This document shows, one piece after another, positions 30,841 through 42,364 of a DNA stretch of 64,000 bases (its first letter is position 1; every line of letters starts with the position of its first letter). The position numbers and the translations under genes were made by a program. This DNA is from Heterobilharzia americana. Taxonomy: Eukaryota; Platyhelminthes; Trematoda; Strigeidida; Schistosomatidae. The notes beneath the pieces are model-generated. The model saw only the letters and a list, made by a program, of their open reading frames with translations, did no database searches and had not been told where the DNA came from. The DNA lies in the NCBI GenBank assembly GCA_944470555.2, contig OX104127.1, forward strand, positions 144,995,787 to 145,059,786. The letters are read 5' to 3'.

Positions 30841-31624
30841 TTCAGGGTTACACTATACCAGCAACAATCGACATGCATACAGAGTATAAACTATGTCTGT
30901 TCAGCTAAAGGAATGTCATTACTTTGAAAGTATAATCATGATATGGTACTTAAAATGCTGTTTTTATAGGTTAAATATCAATTGAAACAGGTTTTATTTT
31001 TTTTTAGAAAAGATCCCGAAAATAAGAACATAAGTGAAGCACACAAAGATAAGTGGAAAGTTTTTCAGTCATAATGACAAAACAAATTCTCAGATTATTA
31101 TGGCATAGAATCGGGTAATATTTCACTGGTGCAACCCAGGAATCAATCAGTATTCACAATGACCACCTTTTTCACCTAAGTTCTGGTCGTGTATTCAACA
31201 CAAACACAATTAATCAGAGTCATTACGAAGTGCCATATGGCTGAGATAATTTCAAGATTGTAGTACTCTTTCATCTGAACTACGACAAATAACTTCTAAC
31301 CACAATAATACTCAGATGAGTAACACCATATGGGGAATTTTATACTAAACTCAACTATAGAACCAGTAAAATCTATGATAGTTATAAGGGCAGTGGATAA
31401 CTAAGAGCAAATGAAGAATAATCTCTGGATACAAGTTCATATCTATTTAAAACATTAGAGGGTCAAATACTCAAAAATTGAAGTTTAAAATCAGCGCAGA
31501 TAATCATAATTATATGAAAGACATTCCCTATAGTTATAAATTTTCATCCTACGTTTTAGGCTACATGTTAGACACAATATGTTAACTTTCCTTCATATTA
31601 GATGCTTGAGTCTACCTTGATTGA
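30841..31624. other. AT-rich stretch, nothing recognised
   Basis: No supported gene or repeat. Confidence 0.45.
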
Positions 31625-31870
31625 TACTAAATGATTAGAGATGATCAGCAGAAAGCCCTGCTTCACCTAAGTTTCATCAGGAAGGTATATAAGTAACCTT
31701 CAGGGAATTGATATCCCCTCAAACATTGAACCTGTATTACTCGATGCTGCAGACAGCGACGTTGACATTGAGCTGTTCAGTCAGCCGTCTCTGATCATCT
31801 AACATCAAGCAAAGGATACCATGATCCCGACTCTCCCATCTTAGTGACCACATTATAAACTGACTGGTAG
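31625..31870. repeat. Unclassified dispersed repeat, copy 2
   Basis: Diverged partner of 26255-26530, sharing the CAGCAGAAAGCCCTGCTTCA block and following sequence order. Confidence 0.42.
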
Positions 31871-32051
31871 ATTTTTATGATCAACATTTATGACCAGACA
31901 ACATGAAACTGGTTACTGTCCGTTATGCATTAAATCCATAGGAAATTTAATACGATGCTTAGTTCTTTCGACTACTATAACAATCGTTATGGTAGCTTGT
32001 TATTTTTTCATTTCATCCCACGTATTAATTCGTATCAATTCGTTGACGCCA

Positions 32052-32089
<38 letters not shown>
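32052..32089. repeat. (AAT)n microsatellite
   Basis: About 38 bp of AAT repeat; the poly-Asn and poly-Tyr ORFs across it are artefacts. Confidence 0.95.
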
Positions 32090-32090
<1 letters not shown>

Positions 32091-32403
32091 CCGTAAAACT
32101 CAACTTTTGTACTGAGTTTAACTTGGAACTCATTGAAATGATAGTGATGTTAAAATAAAACGTGTGACCGATTGATGAATGATTATAGTAGCCATGCCTA
32201 CCTAACCTTTCTATCAATTAATTCATTGAAATGTAATAGGGTGAGGGATAAATTATTTCCAATTAGGTGAATGAAGAGAAGTGGGAGGAGCAAAAATCAT
32301 GTTGAAAACTGTTCACATATAAGCACGTCTTGATTTGATCAACGTAAAACAACCCGTTGATTAAATCTTAAGATTTGACTGATCCCAAAATGGTATTCCC
32401 TCT

Positions 32404-32915
32404 CGAATGACATCAGCTGGAGGAACAGTGTAAACCTGGGAGTACTCGATAGCTCTTTCGTCCTAGTGTGCTACTCCTCAGCAGTGCGAACCTATCACCT
32501 AGCCACTCCCTGCCAAGTATAAAACCCAGAACTTTCAGGTTCCATGACCAGTACGTTACGGTTGAGCCACTCGGTCAGAATCCAGTGGTTCATATTTCCA
32601 ACATCTGTCAGTTCACGACAGTGCGACCATCACGCAATGTGATCGTTGCGTATTTATCCTCAAGTTCACCAGATTTTCTCGACCGGTCATGAATTCTCAT
32701 TGAAATCACTTCTCGAAGCTAGTCACCAATGAGGACTAGATCAATTGAATCTGAGGTTTTATGAGGATTTAGTGATTTTTAAAGTTGGTATTCACCATGG
32801 ACTGACATCATTTGGAGGAACATTGGAAACCTGGAAGTACTGGACAACCGTTTCGTCTTAGAATGGAATCCCTTAGCAGCATGCACACATGACCCCACCA
32901 GCGATTTCTTTTTCC
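32404..32915 (-). repeat. Family A SINE, partial tandem dimer with two ribozyme zones
   Basis: Two minus-strand units in the same orientation: GACATCAGCTGGAGGAACA at 32409 recurs as GACATCATTTGGAGGAACA at 32804, a 395-bp period. The full tRNA-like domain and 5' region lie between the two ribozyme zones. The first (about 32442-32487) keeps CTGAGGA and GGACGAAA; the second (about 32837-32890) has decayed to CTAAGGG. Confidence 0.75.
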
Positions 32916-34749
32916 TGGAGATTTTCAGTAACTCCTGATCTCATCTGAGTTCATGGTAAAAACTATCTTGAAAAAGCAATCACTTCAAATTCAAATTAGA
33001 CTAAATTTGTATGGGTCAACATTCAGCATAACCTAGTTGTGAATATGGATCTCACTTCTGAAGCTTGATCGTGCTTATGGGTGATCAGAATGCATGCCAT
33101 CGTGGATAACGGAACTACAATGCATAGATGACACAAGTGATATCTTCATAGCAAACAACAAGTTTTCTCTGTCATCTCAGATGCATAGCTTTATTTTTTC
33201 AACGTGTGATGACTGATGGATGTGTGACAGATGATGTTTTGTCAGCCACTTACTGAAAGCCAGAATGATGTCAGCCAATTTGGATCACTTCTTTCTGCCA
33301 CCATTCTGACGTTAACCTTGTTGTAAAAGGTCAGTTATGCAACGTATAAGGGTGAGTAGTTCTACCTTCCACCTGTACAGACTAACCTTTCCGAATTGAG
33401 TTTGTCTGACAACTCTGCATTTTCAACCGTCGTTGTCTCTGTAGGATTACTCAGATCCATTTGAAGGATTACATGAATAATTCTGTGGAGAGACGATATG
33501 TATTTGGCTGTGGTGGAGATAGTCGTTCGTTGAGTGTAGGTTATCTGTAAACACTGGCTTGAACATATCTTTCCAGTGACTTTCGTACGCCTCACTGTTT
33601 GCTTGCTCTGGGACTGGTTACAAGAAGCAGAGAGACAGTCAGTGTACAACTTGGCACCATGGGAAGCAGGATGATTGTGTTAGGTTATTGTCTGTAGGCG
33701 GTTCAAGACACTCTGGACGGAGTTCGAGAGATCATACAACTCACTGACTTGAGGCAATAGAAGACATGACCCACGATCGATATCAGTGGCGGTCATTCTT
33801 CGGTTTTCGTTTCATCTATAATCGAAAAGCAAAAAGGAATGTAGTGGATAGTTCTTTGAATGTTTCTTTGTGACTGCTTATTTCATAAACCATTTCTATC
33901 TTACCTTTATAATCGTTTCCTTTTCTTCTTTCTATATTGCTTCTGCATCGTTTTAGTTCGAATGCATTATTCTGTATAACCGAGATCTTGATGTATATAT
34001 TGTAGCAAATGGTATTTGAAGTCAATAAATAAAGTATCGAGCATGACTACTTGTGTCAGACTTTCCAAAGCTACTTCGGCAGCTGATTATACAAAACACC
34101 ACTGAACTAAAAGTGAACTTCTTTGATGCAGATGAATCTAATAAATTCCAGTCACTTCTTGGGCAACTACGTTAGTTGTCTAATGAAGTGTACTTATAAA
34201 CAAAAAGGTGGTTCCTAATGCGATCATAAATTCACCTTAATACACTAAAGTATCCTGTCCTTTCGAAATACCGTGACATCGGATAGTTAGTCATCATTCG
34301 ACTGAAAGACACTGGGATGTGTTTCTTAATTGTCAATACTAATTGTAAGAGTTTTTTTACAAACTCTATCTGACAAGTTCACTTTTAAGGTGTTTGACTA
34401 ATGATCAATGCAATATGCTTCTGTATGTATGTATGTAAGGGTTCAGCCTGTTGTATATGTATTGCTGTGTGCCAAAAAACAGGGCAAATGAGTCAGAATT
34501 TTCAGCCAGTTCTTCGCATCCACTCAAGGCCTTCTAGACAAGGGCGGTGAATAACAGAAAGCGTAGAGTATGTCTTAGAGTAACACTGCATATACCTCAG
34601 CAGAATAAACGAAGTTACACTTGACTAAGGCGGTGAAATTGTCTGGTAAAAATGGCTACAGAATGTTTAAGCAGATGGGAGTTGGAGTATCAGGAACTTA
34701 GCCGAAAGAATGTGCGTATAAAGGTCATTTTTGCGAAAACATTTTTTTA
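32916..34749. other. Long stretch without supported genes
   Basis: A minus ORF of 95 codons (33362-33649) matches no family I recognise. Some of 33000-34050 and 34490-34740 has a less AT-rich, repeat-like look and may be decayed retroelement sequence. No motif supports a specific call. Confidence 0.35.
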
Positions 34750-35155
34750 GCTCACGATATAGCGCAAACCGCCACCCAATATCATCGTTGAGTATTTGTC
34801 CTCACGGCCATCAGGCTTGACTCCAACGGTCACGACTTGTCATTGGAACTTCGGGAATGCTTTTCGAAGCTAGTCATCAATGAGCACCAGTTCGTGAGCT
34901 AACAGAAGTTGGAAATATGGAGCATTGGATTCTGACCCAGTGGTTCAATGGTAACGCGCTGGCCGCGGAACCTGAAGGTCACGGGTTCGATCCCTGGTGG
35001 GGGGGTCGTGGGTGCGCACTGCTGAGGAGTCCCATGCTAGTTGCACGAAACAACTGTCCAGTGCTCCCAGGTTTCCTTTGTTCCTCCAACTCATATCAGT
35101 CTACAATGAATAACAACTTGAAATAATTCCAAATCTCCACAACTCCCTCAAAATT
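34750..35155. repeat. Family A SINE: minus 5'-region fragment joined to a full plus copy
   Basis: The minus part (about 34750-34893) contains only the 5' region (reverse complement of GAAGCTTCG...CGATATAGCG). The plus part (about 34893-35155) has a tRNA-like head (TGGTTCAATGG; GGGTTCGATCCCTGG), hammerhead and full tail to CCCTCAAAAT. Confidence 0.78.
35016..35064 (+). ncRNA. Compact hammerhead ribozyme (family A), one stem II mutation
   Basis: GCACTG/CAGTGC stem I is perfect. CTGAGGA at 35022-35028 and GAAA at 35047-35050; cleavage after C35058. Stem II is GTCC with GCAC, one mismatch. Confidence 0.72.
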
Positions 35156-35794
35156 GACTGATGGTTCTTCAGAAAACAGATCAGTGTAGATATCTCAAAC
35201 ACACACTGAAAGTATGTTGGATATAAAACCAAACACTAACAAAGAAACTAGATGTTCCCTTAATATATGAAAAATTGTATACTAGTGTTCAGATATTGTT
35301 CTGCACTGATGACAATGTCTATTATGATATTAAAATGTCTATCGACGAAAACCATAGCTTAGAGAATAACTTATTCTGAAAATCTACACCTTGAGCTACA
35401 AAATATTTTCCACAATCTCTACGATGTATGTTACTTCCAAAGAAATGCTCATATATGTGCAGAGACACCATATAGTTCATCTTTGAATAATAAATGCAGC
35501 TATAGAACTTCTCAATTGATCAGATGGTTACTAGATCTCAAGAGATATGAAGGATAGTGCACATAATTTTTCTCGTTCTTGAGGATGGAGCAAGTTTGAT
35601 TCAAAACAGAATACTCAACCTAGTATCACTATAGTGCTTATAGGAGATTTTTACCTTTATCTGGTTTATGGGTGAGTACTACTGATGAGTCTTACACTAG
35701 TACGGAACAGCTGCCAAGTGCACCTATGTTTTCAAAGGTTCTCCAACTGATTTTTCTCCACGATGAATACTTTCTCGAACGACCTAACGATAAG
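35156..35794. other. AT-rich stretch
   Basis: No gene. A weak family A tail-like remnant lies near 35670-35770 (GATGAGTCTTACACTAGTAC). Confidence 0.4.
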
Positions 35795-36248
35795 ACATAG
35801 AATATATTAGTATTATTGCTTGTATTATATCGTCGTTAATTGGACCGAATTGATTGGCCTCCATTGGCATATGGGCTCCTGTGGGGATACCTCGATATTA
35901 TCGGTGTTTTTAGTTGTAGTAGTGGTTAGCAGTGGAATCTGGGATGCGCATTTCGTACTATTTGGGACTCGTCGGATGGATGTACCTGCCTCCCAGTGAG
36001 TGATGTCGTTCCCACCGGGATTAGGACTCAAGAGCGATCGCTTCACACGCCAGCGCGTTGTCCACTACACCACCGAGCCACGATAGCCACCTTGTGTGCA
36101 ACGAGTATAGTTTTAGTCCGAATCCCGGTGGGAACAACATCACTCACTGGGAGGCAGGTATATCCAGCTAACTTGTCCCAAATAGTACGAAATGCGCATC
36201 CTGAATTCCACTGCTAGCCACTACACATCATTACTACATAGAATATAT
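35795..36248. mobile_element. Family B head-to-head composite with 13-bp flanking repeats
   Basis: ACATAGAATATAT at 35795-35807 and 36236-36248 brackets a minus arm (35808 to about 36117, from family tail through hammerhead to promoter) joined to a short plus arm (about 36118-36235). The plus arm begins inside the B box and ends beyond the hammerhead at GCTAGCCACTACACATC. Both ribozymes are damaged: CCGACGA on the minus strand, CTAACTT on the plus strand. Confidence 0.82.
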
Positions 36249-37075
36249 GTTTAGTTTCATTTTGTTGGAATCGACTGAAAGTAGCTGCGTCAATGTGTTT
36301 ACTTCCCCTTAGAAGTGGAATCAATATCCGTGTTTTCAAAGCCTTGACAATTATCCACTATACACTACTGAGTTTACCAGACTTCATTTATCACCGTCGC
36401 TTGGTGTTTACTGTTTTCAAATTTATTGAACTGAATTAACAATCTTCAATTATTATCACATCAGTCCTTCAAAATGAAGATATACATAGCTGAAGTAATT
36501 TCAATTTACCTGTACAATAAGTTCAGATACAAGAAGCGTCTTAACAACAGTTGAATCCTGTTAGTTCAACAGCAGTTTTTAGTCTAACCTATGGTAACTC
36601 AATTACTATGAGGATGATGTATTATATTCCTGAAAAGTTGAGTCCACTACAGACCCCTTCATGTGCGTGTATGTGTATGGTAGATGGTTTTTCAAATCCG
36701 CAGGGTACACTCTCATGAATTAACTATAACCAGATCACCTTTCTGACAATCCTTCCAAGTGTATAGTCAATGAACCGAATGGTCATAACTCTAACCAGAA
36801 ATTTGATTTATGAAATGAGATCTGATTGTTGTAAATGAGCAAATGAACTGATATTCAATAAAATAGGAAATACAGGAGACATGTAAGATTGTTATCAATC
36901 GGAAATGCCCTTCTTATAACTTATATCACTTATGATCCCTTACATTGTTTTCAAGTCTTGAATGATAAGTGGTCAGATAAGTTGCCTTAAAAATGCCAAT
37001 TTATTATTATTGAATGAACAAACTCACTGCTTTAACAATACGACAGTAATTTAAGCGTCACTAACAAGTGATCGG
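36249..37075. other. AT-rich stretch, nothing recognised
   Basis: No supported gene or repeat. Confidence 0.45.
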
Positions 37076-37663
37076 CCTGATATATTGTTAATGATGGATC
37101 ATGGCTAGCAGTGGAATTCAGGGTGCGCATTTCGTATTATTTGGGACTCACTCGTCAGCTGAATGTACCTGCTTCCCAGTGAGTGATGTTATTCCCACCG
37201 GGATTAGGACTCGGGAGTGATCGCTTCAAGCGCCAGTGCGTTTTCCACTACACCACCGGGTATCCGCACATGAGCCCATATACTAATAGAGACCGGTCAA
37301 TTCGGTCCAATCAACGACGGTATCATATAAAAAACAATTATACTAGAACTATATCCGTCGCACAAGAAGTGGCTATCGTGGCTTGGTGGTATAGTGGATA
37401 ACGCGCTGGCGTTTGAAGCGATCGCTCCCCAGTCCGAATCCCCGTGGGAACCACATCCATCTGACGAGTCCCAAATAGTATGAAATGCGCATCCTAGATT
37501 CCATTGCTAGCCATGATCCATCATTAACATAATTAGAACGTTAGCAATATCGTGGCATCCGCACAGGAGCCTTTATTCTAATAGAGGCCAATCAATTTGG
37601 TCCAATCAACGACGGTATCATATAAAAGCAATTATACTAAAAACCTGATATATTGTTAGTGAT
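37076..37663. mobile_element. Family B composite: minus arm plus tandem plus-strand units, with flanking repeats
   Basis: CCTGATATATTGTTA occurs at 37076-37090 and 37644-37658, and similarity continues for five more bases with one mismatch. Inside are a minus arm (about 37096-37258) and a plus segment of about 1.3 units. TATCCGCACATGAGCCCAT at 37261 recurs as CATCCGCACAGGAGCC at 37556, a 295-bp period. A tail, a complete unit (promoter, hammerhead) and a second tail are therefore consecutive. Confidence 0.82.
37455..37499 (+). ncRNA. Hammerhead ribozyme (family B), weakened
   Basis: Core CTGACGA (37461-37467), then GTCC, loop, GTAT where GGAC is expected, GAAA, stem III ATGCGCAT, cleavage after C37493. 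Stem I is ATCCAT with CTAGAT and has mismatches. Confidence 0.6.
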
Positions 37664-37714
37664 TCAATAAATGAACTGGTAGAATGTTTAGGTTAGGACT
37701 TCTTACACTATACT

Positions 37715-37900
37715 TTCTGGTTCATTGGTAACGTTGCTGTTTTCAGCACTGTATGGTATGGATTAAGATCTCAGAGGGGAAATCACTCCCTTTGACTTTG
37801 TAGATATGCCTTGCAGACAAGTGCCAACAACCACAAGCCTTGTTCAAGTAAGGCTTCCAAACGATCACCTCCAACCAACTAAAACTCATCGAAGGTTTAA
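37715..37900 (+). repeat. Possible additional tRNA-like repeat
   Basis: TCTGGTTCATTGGTAACGTT resembles an A box, with GATTAAGATCTCAGAGGGG downstream in a B-box-like position. Only one copy is seen in the window, so this is tentative. Confidence 0.35.
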
Positions 37901-38289
37901 TCTGTTAAAAGTTGGTGAGAATCAAAGCATAGAAGTTTATCTAATGTGAAGTTATTCCTGACACTGTTATTCAGTTATCTCACTCATTTGGCTACTTTAG
38001 ATACTTCGACTTATTCAGTGTAGGAGGTACAAAGAATTGAATGAATCAGTGTAAGTGATAAACAAAAATAATCCTTATAATTTAGAGGGGAATTTCTAAT
38101 TCAAACACGAGTTGGTTGATTTTGCGAAATTATCAACGGAAGTTTTATGATTGTACTTAGGCCGTTTGACGCTTCAGTCGATATACATTAGTGAGATTTA
38201 CTTCTTGACTGATGAAACTCATGTATAAGTAGATAAAAATTGAAACGAGAATGATTCATTACTATATATTGACAGACTTGTTATTCTCC
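37901..38289. other. AT-rich stretch, nothing recognised
   Basis: No supported gene or repeat. Confidence 0.4.
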
Positions 38290-38375
38290 GTTGTTTTGTT
38301 CGATCGAATTGTTCCACGTCTATTGGCATATGGGCTCCTATGCGGATACCATGATATTGCCTGAATGTTAAGTAT
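38290..38375 (-). repeat. Family B SINE tail fragment
   Basis: Contains the reverse complement of the tail (GGCATATGGGCTCCTATGCGGATACC). Confidence 0.65.
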
Positions 38376-38894
38376 GATAAATTGGTTGATTCAATTGGGA
38401 AAACTACTACACATTTAATTTTACATATGGTAGTGACAAGCGGTGAGATTGAAGACTTGAGTTTTGTTTATTTTGGCACTAAGCGAAATATGCCTTCATC
38501 CTGGAGAATACTAATATGTGTCATTTCTGACACTGAGTATTTATTCATAAGTCCGTAGAAGGTGACAATAAGCCAACAGAGACTGGTCAATGTATTTCTG
38601 TAAACAAATGAATAGGAAAGATCAAAACTCTAATAAATAATCTACACTTCTTCATGCCGTAAAACTATATATATTATAAATAACATAAACTCGCCAATTA
38701 TATATCTCAGTTTTTAGGCAAGTATTGACTTGGAACTACCTAACGGTACAACCTATAATTTGTCAAAATAGAAATTTATTCACAGAAGACGCCTAGGAAG
38801 ATTTTCTTTATGAGGAAACATATGGCCTGGTGAGAAACATGTTTCGAAACTAATATACTACTAACGGTGTATTAGGTCTGTTTATACGAATAGA

Positions 38895-39170
38895 ACTTTA
38901 GCTGGATGTACCTGCCTCCCAGTGAGTGATATCGTTCCCACCGGGATTAGGACTCGGGAGCGACCGCTTCAAACGCGAGTGTTATCCACTACACCACCTA
39001 GCCACTATAACCACTTATTGTGCAACGGGTATGGTTTTAGTGTTGTTGCTTGTATTACACCGTCATTGATTGGACCGAATTGATCAGTCTCTGTTGGCAT
39101 ATGGGCTCCTGTTCGGATGCCTCAATATTGCCTGTGTTCTTAACTATATAGCAATAACACTAATAATACT
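38895..39170 (-). repeat. Family B SINE across a tandem-unit junction
   Basis: On the minus strand, one unit's tail (reverse complement of GGCATATGGGCTCCTG) is followed by TACAAGCAACAACACTAAAACC and the next unit's promoter and pre-hammerhead region. It captures the unit-to-unit junction. The hammerhead itself is lost beyond 38898. Confidence 0.7.
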
Positions 39171-39190
39171 TTAGGCCTAAATTCTTTTGG

Positions 39191-39449
39191 ATCGATAGTA
39201 GTGACGGATAGTGGCTAGAGATGGAGTCCAAGATGGGTATTTCGTCCTACCTCTGGCTGGTCAGTCGGAACACTTGTCAGTGGTATCGTTCCCGTTGAAA
39301 CTTTAACCTAAGACCGACCACTTTAAAAGTCAGTGGGAACAAAACCACTCACTGGCAGGCAGGTACATCCAGCCCACTACCCCCAAATAGAACGGAATGT
39401 GCGTCATGGGTTTCATTGCTAGTTTCTATTCGTCTTTACTATCATCAGC
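39191..39449. repeat. Family B SINE head-to-head pair, degenerate
   Basis: The minus arm (about 39191-39325) and plus arm (about 39326-39449) mirror each other, from GATAGTAGTGACGGATAGTGG to its rough complement at the right end. Ribozyme cores are eroded. Confidence 0.68.
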
Positions 39450-39639
39450 CAACGCAGTATGCTAGAAAATCTCAGTTCACCTCATCACTGTCATCTTAAC
39501 AAATAACAATAGAGGGGATTCTATCGAATTTATGTGTAGTTTCAATAATGCTCGAGGTTGACCATTATTTTTAATCCACTTTAAATCAGGAATAAGAAAG
39601 AATAGTAAAAGGAAGCTTGCTATGTTGATATGTCACAAC

Positions 39640-40320
39640 CATATTCGTAGATCGAACCCAGAACCTTCAAATTCTACAGCCAGCAGGTCAGCACCGAACC
39701 ACAGGATTCCGACCCAGTGGCTGGCCCTGTCGACTTCTCACTAGAACTTCAGGAATCTCATCTCGAAGCAAGTCACTAATAAGCACTGGACAGTACTTGA
39801 ACATGAAAGTTCGTATGTTTTTTTTATTGATTTCAAGTTGCTATGCATCGCGGACTGACATCAGTTGCAAAACCACTGGAAACATGGAAGCAGTGAATAG
39901 CTGTTTTGTCCTGGTAAAGGACTCCTTGGCAATGCTCACTCATGAGGTGGTATTCCTAAATTCCAATGAGAAATCATAACCGGTAGGGACAACCAAGTCG
40001 GATGCGAAGACAGATACGCAACGATGGGATTGGATGAAAGTCATGCTATATCATAAAAATTGACAGAAGTAGAGAGTGTGGACCCTTAGCTTCTGGTTCA
40101 GTGATTCGATGGTGACACTCTCGCGGAGAAACCTGAAAGTCCTCTGTTCGATCTGAGGCAGTATGGTACCATGTGTGTGGAGTGCTGAGGAGTCCCATAC
40201 TAGGACGAAGCAGCTGTCTAGTGTACCCAGGTTTCCAATCGTTCTCCGATTGATGTCAGTCTATCATGAATACTAACCTAAAATCAATAAATGAATCCCC
40301 AAAAACCTGTAAATTATGTT
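39640..40320. repeat. Family A SINE remnants, minus fragments and a plus copy
   Basis: Minus fragments (about 39650-39790 and 39825-39960) precede a plus copy (about 39960-40320). The plus ribozyme zone has CTGAGGAGTCC and GGAC, but GAAA is mutated to GAAG, which should abolish cleavage. Its tail is the older subfamily (ATCAATAAATGAATCCCC). Confidence 0.68.
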
Positions 40321-40770
40321 TATTGATTTGGCCATCATTTTGTACACTCAAGTTGGCGTATACATAACCAAATGAAAATTCAATCTTTTTTTATCACACG
40401 AATCAGTGTTTAAATTATCCATAATAAAAGGATCCAATACGGGCATAATGACTATTATTATCATTATTAAATAGGCCATAAAATGAAATGACCAGTTGAA
40501 CAAATTTAATCATACTAAATCAGACAGAATGAGAGAATAGTTTATATTTACACTAGAGAAATCAATTTTTTATCTGACCTTGTTAAATAACTGATAAATC
40601 ACTGTCTTATCTGAACTACTCAGATAAATATCTTACCATAGAGCACAGAAAATTGTTTCATATAAGGGTAACTTTATTAAGTAGTCAGTCATTTCTGTGG
40701 TGAAGAAAATCTCCCAGATATATTTAGCATCTAAAGTTACTATTGATTATTTACACTTGGTTGTTTGACT
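40321..40770. other. AT-rich stretch, nothing recognised
   Basis: No supported gene or repeat. Confidence 0.45.
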
Positions 40771-41601
40771 AATCTTAATATCATTTTGGCTATCTGAGAT
40801 GGTCGTAGTTTGGCAGACTAGTTAGTATTTATGCTAGGTGATGATTGAAAGTGGAATGAAAATTTGGACAGCAGCTGGATTCCAACCAGCGACCACCGGG
40901 TTTCCGATGCAATGCTCTATCAACCAATCTACGAGGTTCAACTGTTGACTAGATTTTTATTTCACTTCAATCACCAAGGTGTTTACTCAACTGCTGCAAG
41001 AATTCGTGACGCGTTACTACCACTTGATCGTACTCATACTGGCTGCTCAGTCATGACGTCTCATCCCAATCCAGATCTACTTAAAATAGAGGACAACATC
41101 GTATTGATTATCCTTTTGACTATTTGAGTGAGATAGCCGTGATTTGGTAGACTAGTATTGATACTAAGTGATGACTGAAGGTGAAATGAAAATTTGGATG
41201 GCTGTCGGATTCGAATCAGCGGCCACCAGGTTTTCAACCACGGTCATCATCCAGTATCAATACTAGTCTACTAAATCACGGCTATCTCACTCAGATGGTC
41301 AAAATGATAATCAATATGATGCTCTCCTTCTCCAATTCAGTTCGGTTTGGTGTGAAATGAGAAGTCCTGATTAGGTAGCCAGTGTGAATACAATCAAGTG
41401 GTAGTAATGCATCACGAGTTCACATGGTAGTTAAGCAAAACCCTTAGTGACTGAGATGAAATTAAGATATGGTCAGCAGTCAGACGTCATCAATCAGTTG
41501 GTAGACCATCGATTCGGAAACCTGGTGGTAGCTGATTGGAATCCGGGTGAGGTGCAAATTTGTATTTCAACTTCAATCATCAACCAGTATAATCTTAATA
41601 T
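40771..41601. mobile_element. Family C head-to-head composite with 11-bp flanking repeats
   Basis: AATCTTAATAT at 40771-40781 and 41591-41601 flanks a minus arm (40782 to about 41245) joined to a plus arm (about 41245-41590). The minus arm spans more than one unit, because two tRNA-like heads are visible. The plus arm ends in a tRNA-like head and tail (ATCAATCAGTTGGTAGACCA, TTCAATCATCAACCAGTAT). This shows the pairing is not limited to ribozyme-bearing families. Confidence 0.78.
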
Positions 41602-41973
41602 AATAATACAGACCGGTTAAGCGGGAGAAAGACAGTTATGCAGGTAAGATGGAAACTTTCTGTTTGACTAGTGAAGTTGTTCAGTCATTTCTTCAACTTT
41701 AGCTTAGGTATGGTATGAATAAGCGTCGCCATCGAAATCTTCTTTATAAGCAAGTCAGAAAGTATTATAAGTGCAGTTGAAAGTGCATATAGCAAATAGT
41801 ATGGGAGGTCACAGCAACCAATCTACTAAGGTTTCTTGTCAATCGTCAAACTCCATCATAAAGTGACTTATCCATCATCAGGATGCCATCAGGAGCTGTG
41901 ATATGTAGACTAACAACCTAATCCAAAGAAGAATGCATACAATACAAAGAATGAAAAGACGATATTTGAGTGA

Positions 41974-42103
41974 CTTTAAAGCCGACCCTAGCAACTAGTG
42001 AAATAACCAATTAAAGTTCTCTATTTTAAGAAAATCTCGCATTCCAACCACAATGAATTAACCTAATTAGTTATTTCCATCGTTGGTAGGATGTCCTTTA
42101 AAG
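41974..42103. mobile_element. MITE-like palindromic element, best copy
   Basis: CTTTAAAG lies at both ends (41974-41981 and 42096-42103). Inverted arms read CCGACCCTAGCAAC, then TGAAATAACCAATTA; and TAATTAGTTATTTCC, then GTTGGTAGGATGTC. It is 130 bp with no coding capacity. TTTAAA at the termini could include a TTAA target duplication. Confidence 0.7.
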
Positions 42104-42330
42104 CTGCTCCAATATTCCAGTCATTTAATTTGACAGGAATGTAGATCGCGTTGTTCACATTATAGGATGTTCGATTTGGGAATACATCCTTGTGTCTATG
42201 TTCCAACTGGGACTCAAATTTATCACCTATCCACTTACGTCATGCTGTCCACTTGCTCCCCTGCGTTAACAGATGTGCTCTTTATATAAACGCCTTAATG
42301 TCGACTCTTAGTCCAAACGTTATTTGTCGT

Positions 42331-42364
42331 GGGTGGGTTGGGGAGGGCGGGGGGGGGAGGGGGG
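42331..42364 (+). other. G-rich tract, potential G-quadruplex
   Basis: Five or more separate runs of at least three G lie within 34 bp (GGGTGGGTTGGGGAGGG followed by two longer runs). This meets the usual G4 pattern and stands out in an AT-rich window. Confidence 0.8.

Noticed and set aside
33362..33649. 95-codon minus-strand ORF
   Set aside because: No recognised motif, no splice context and no flanking exons; a decayed repeat is as likely.
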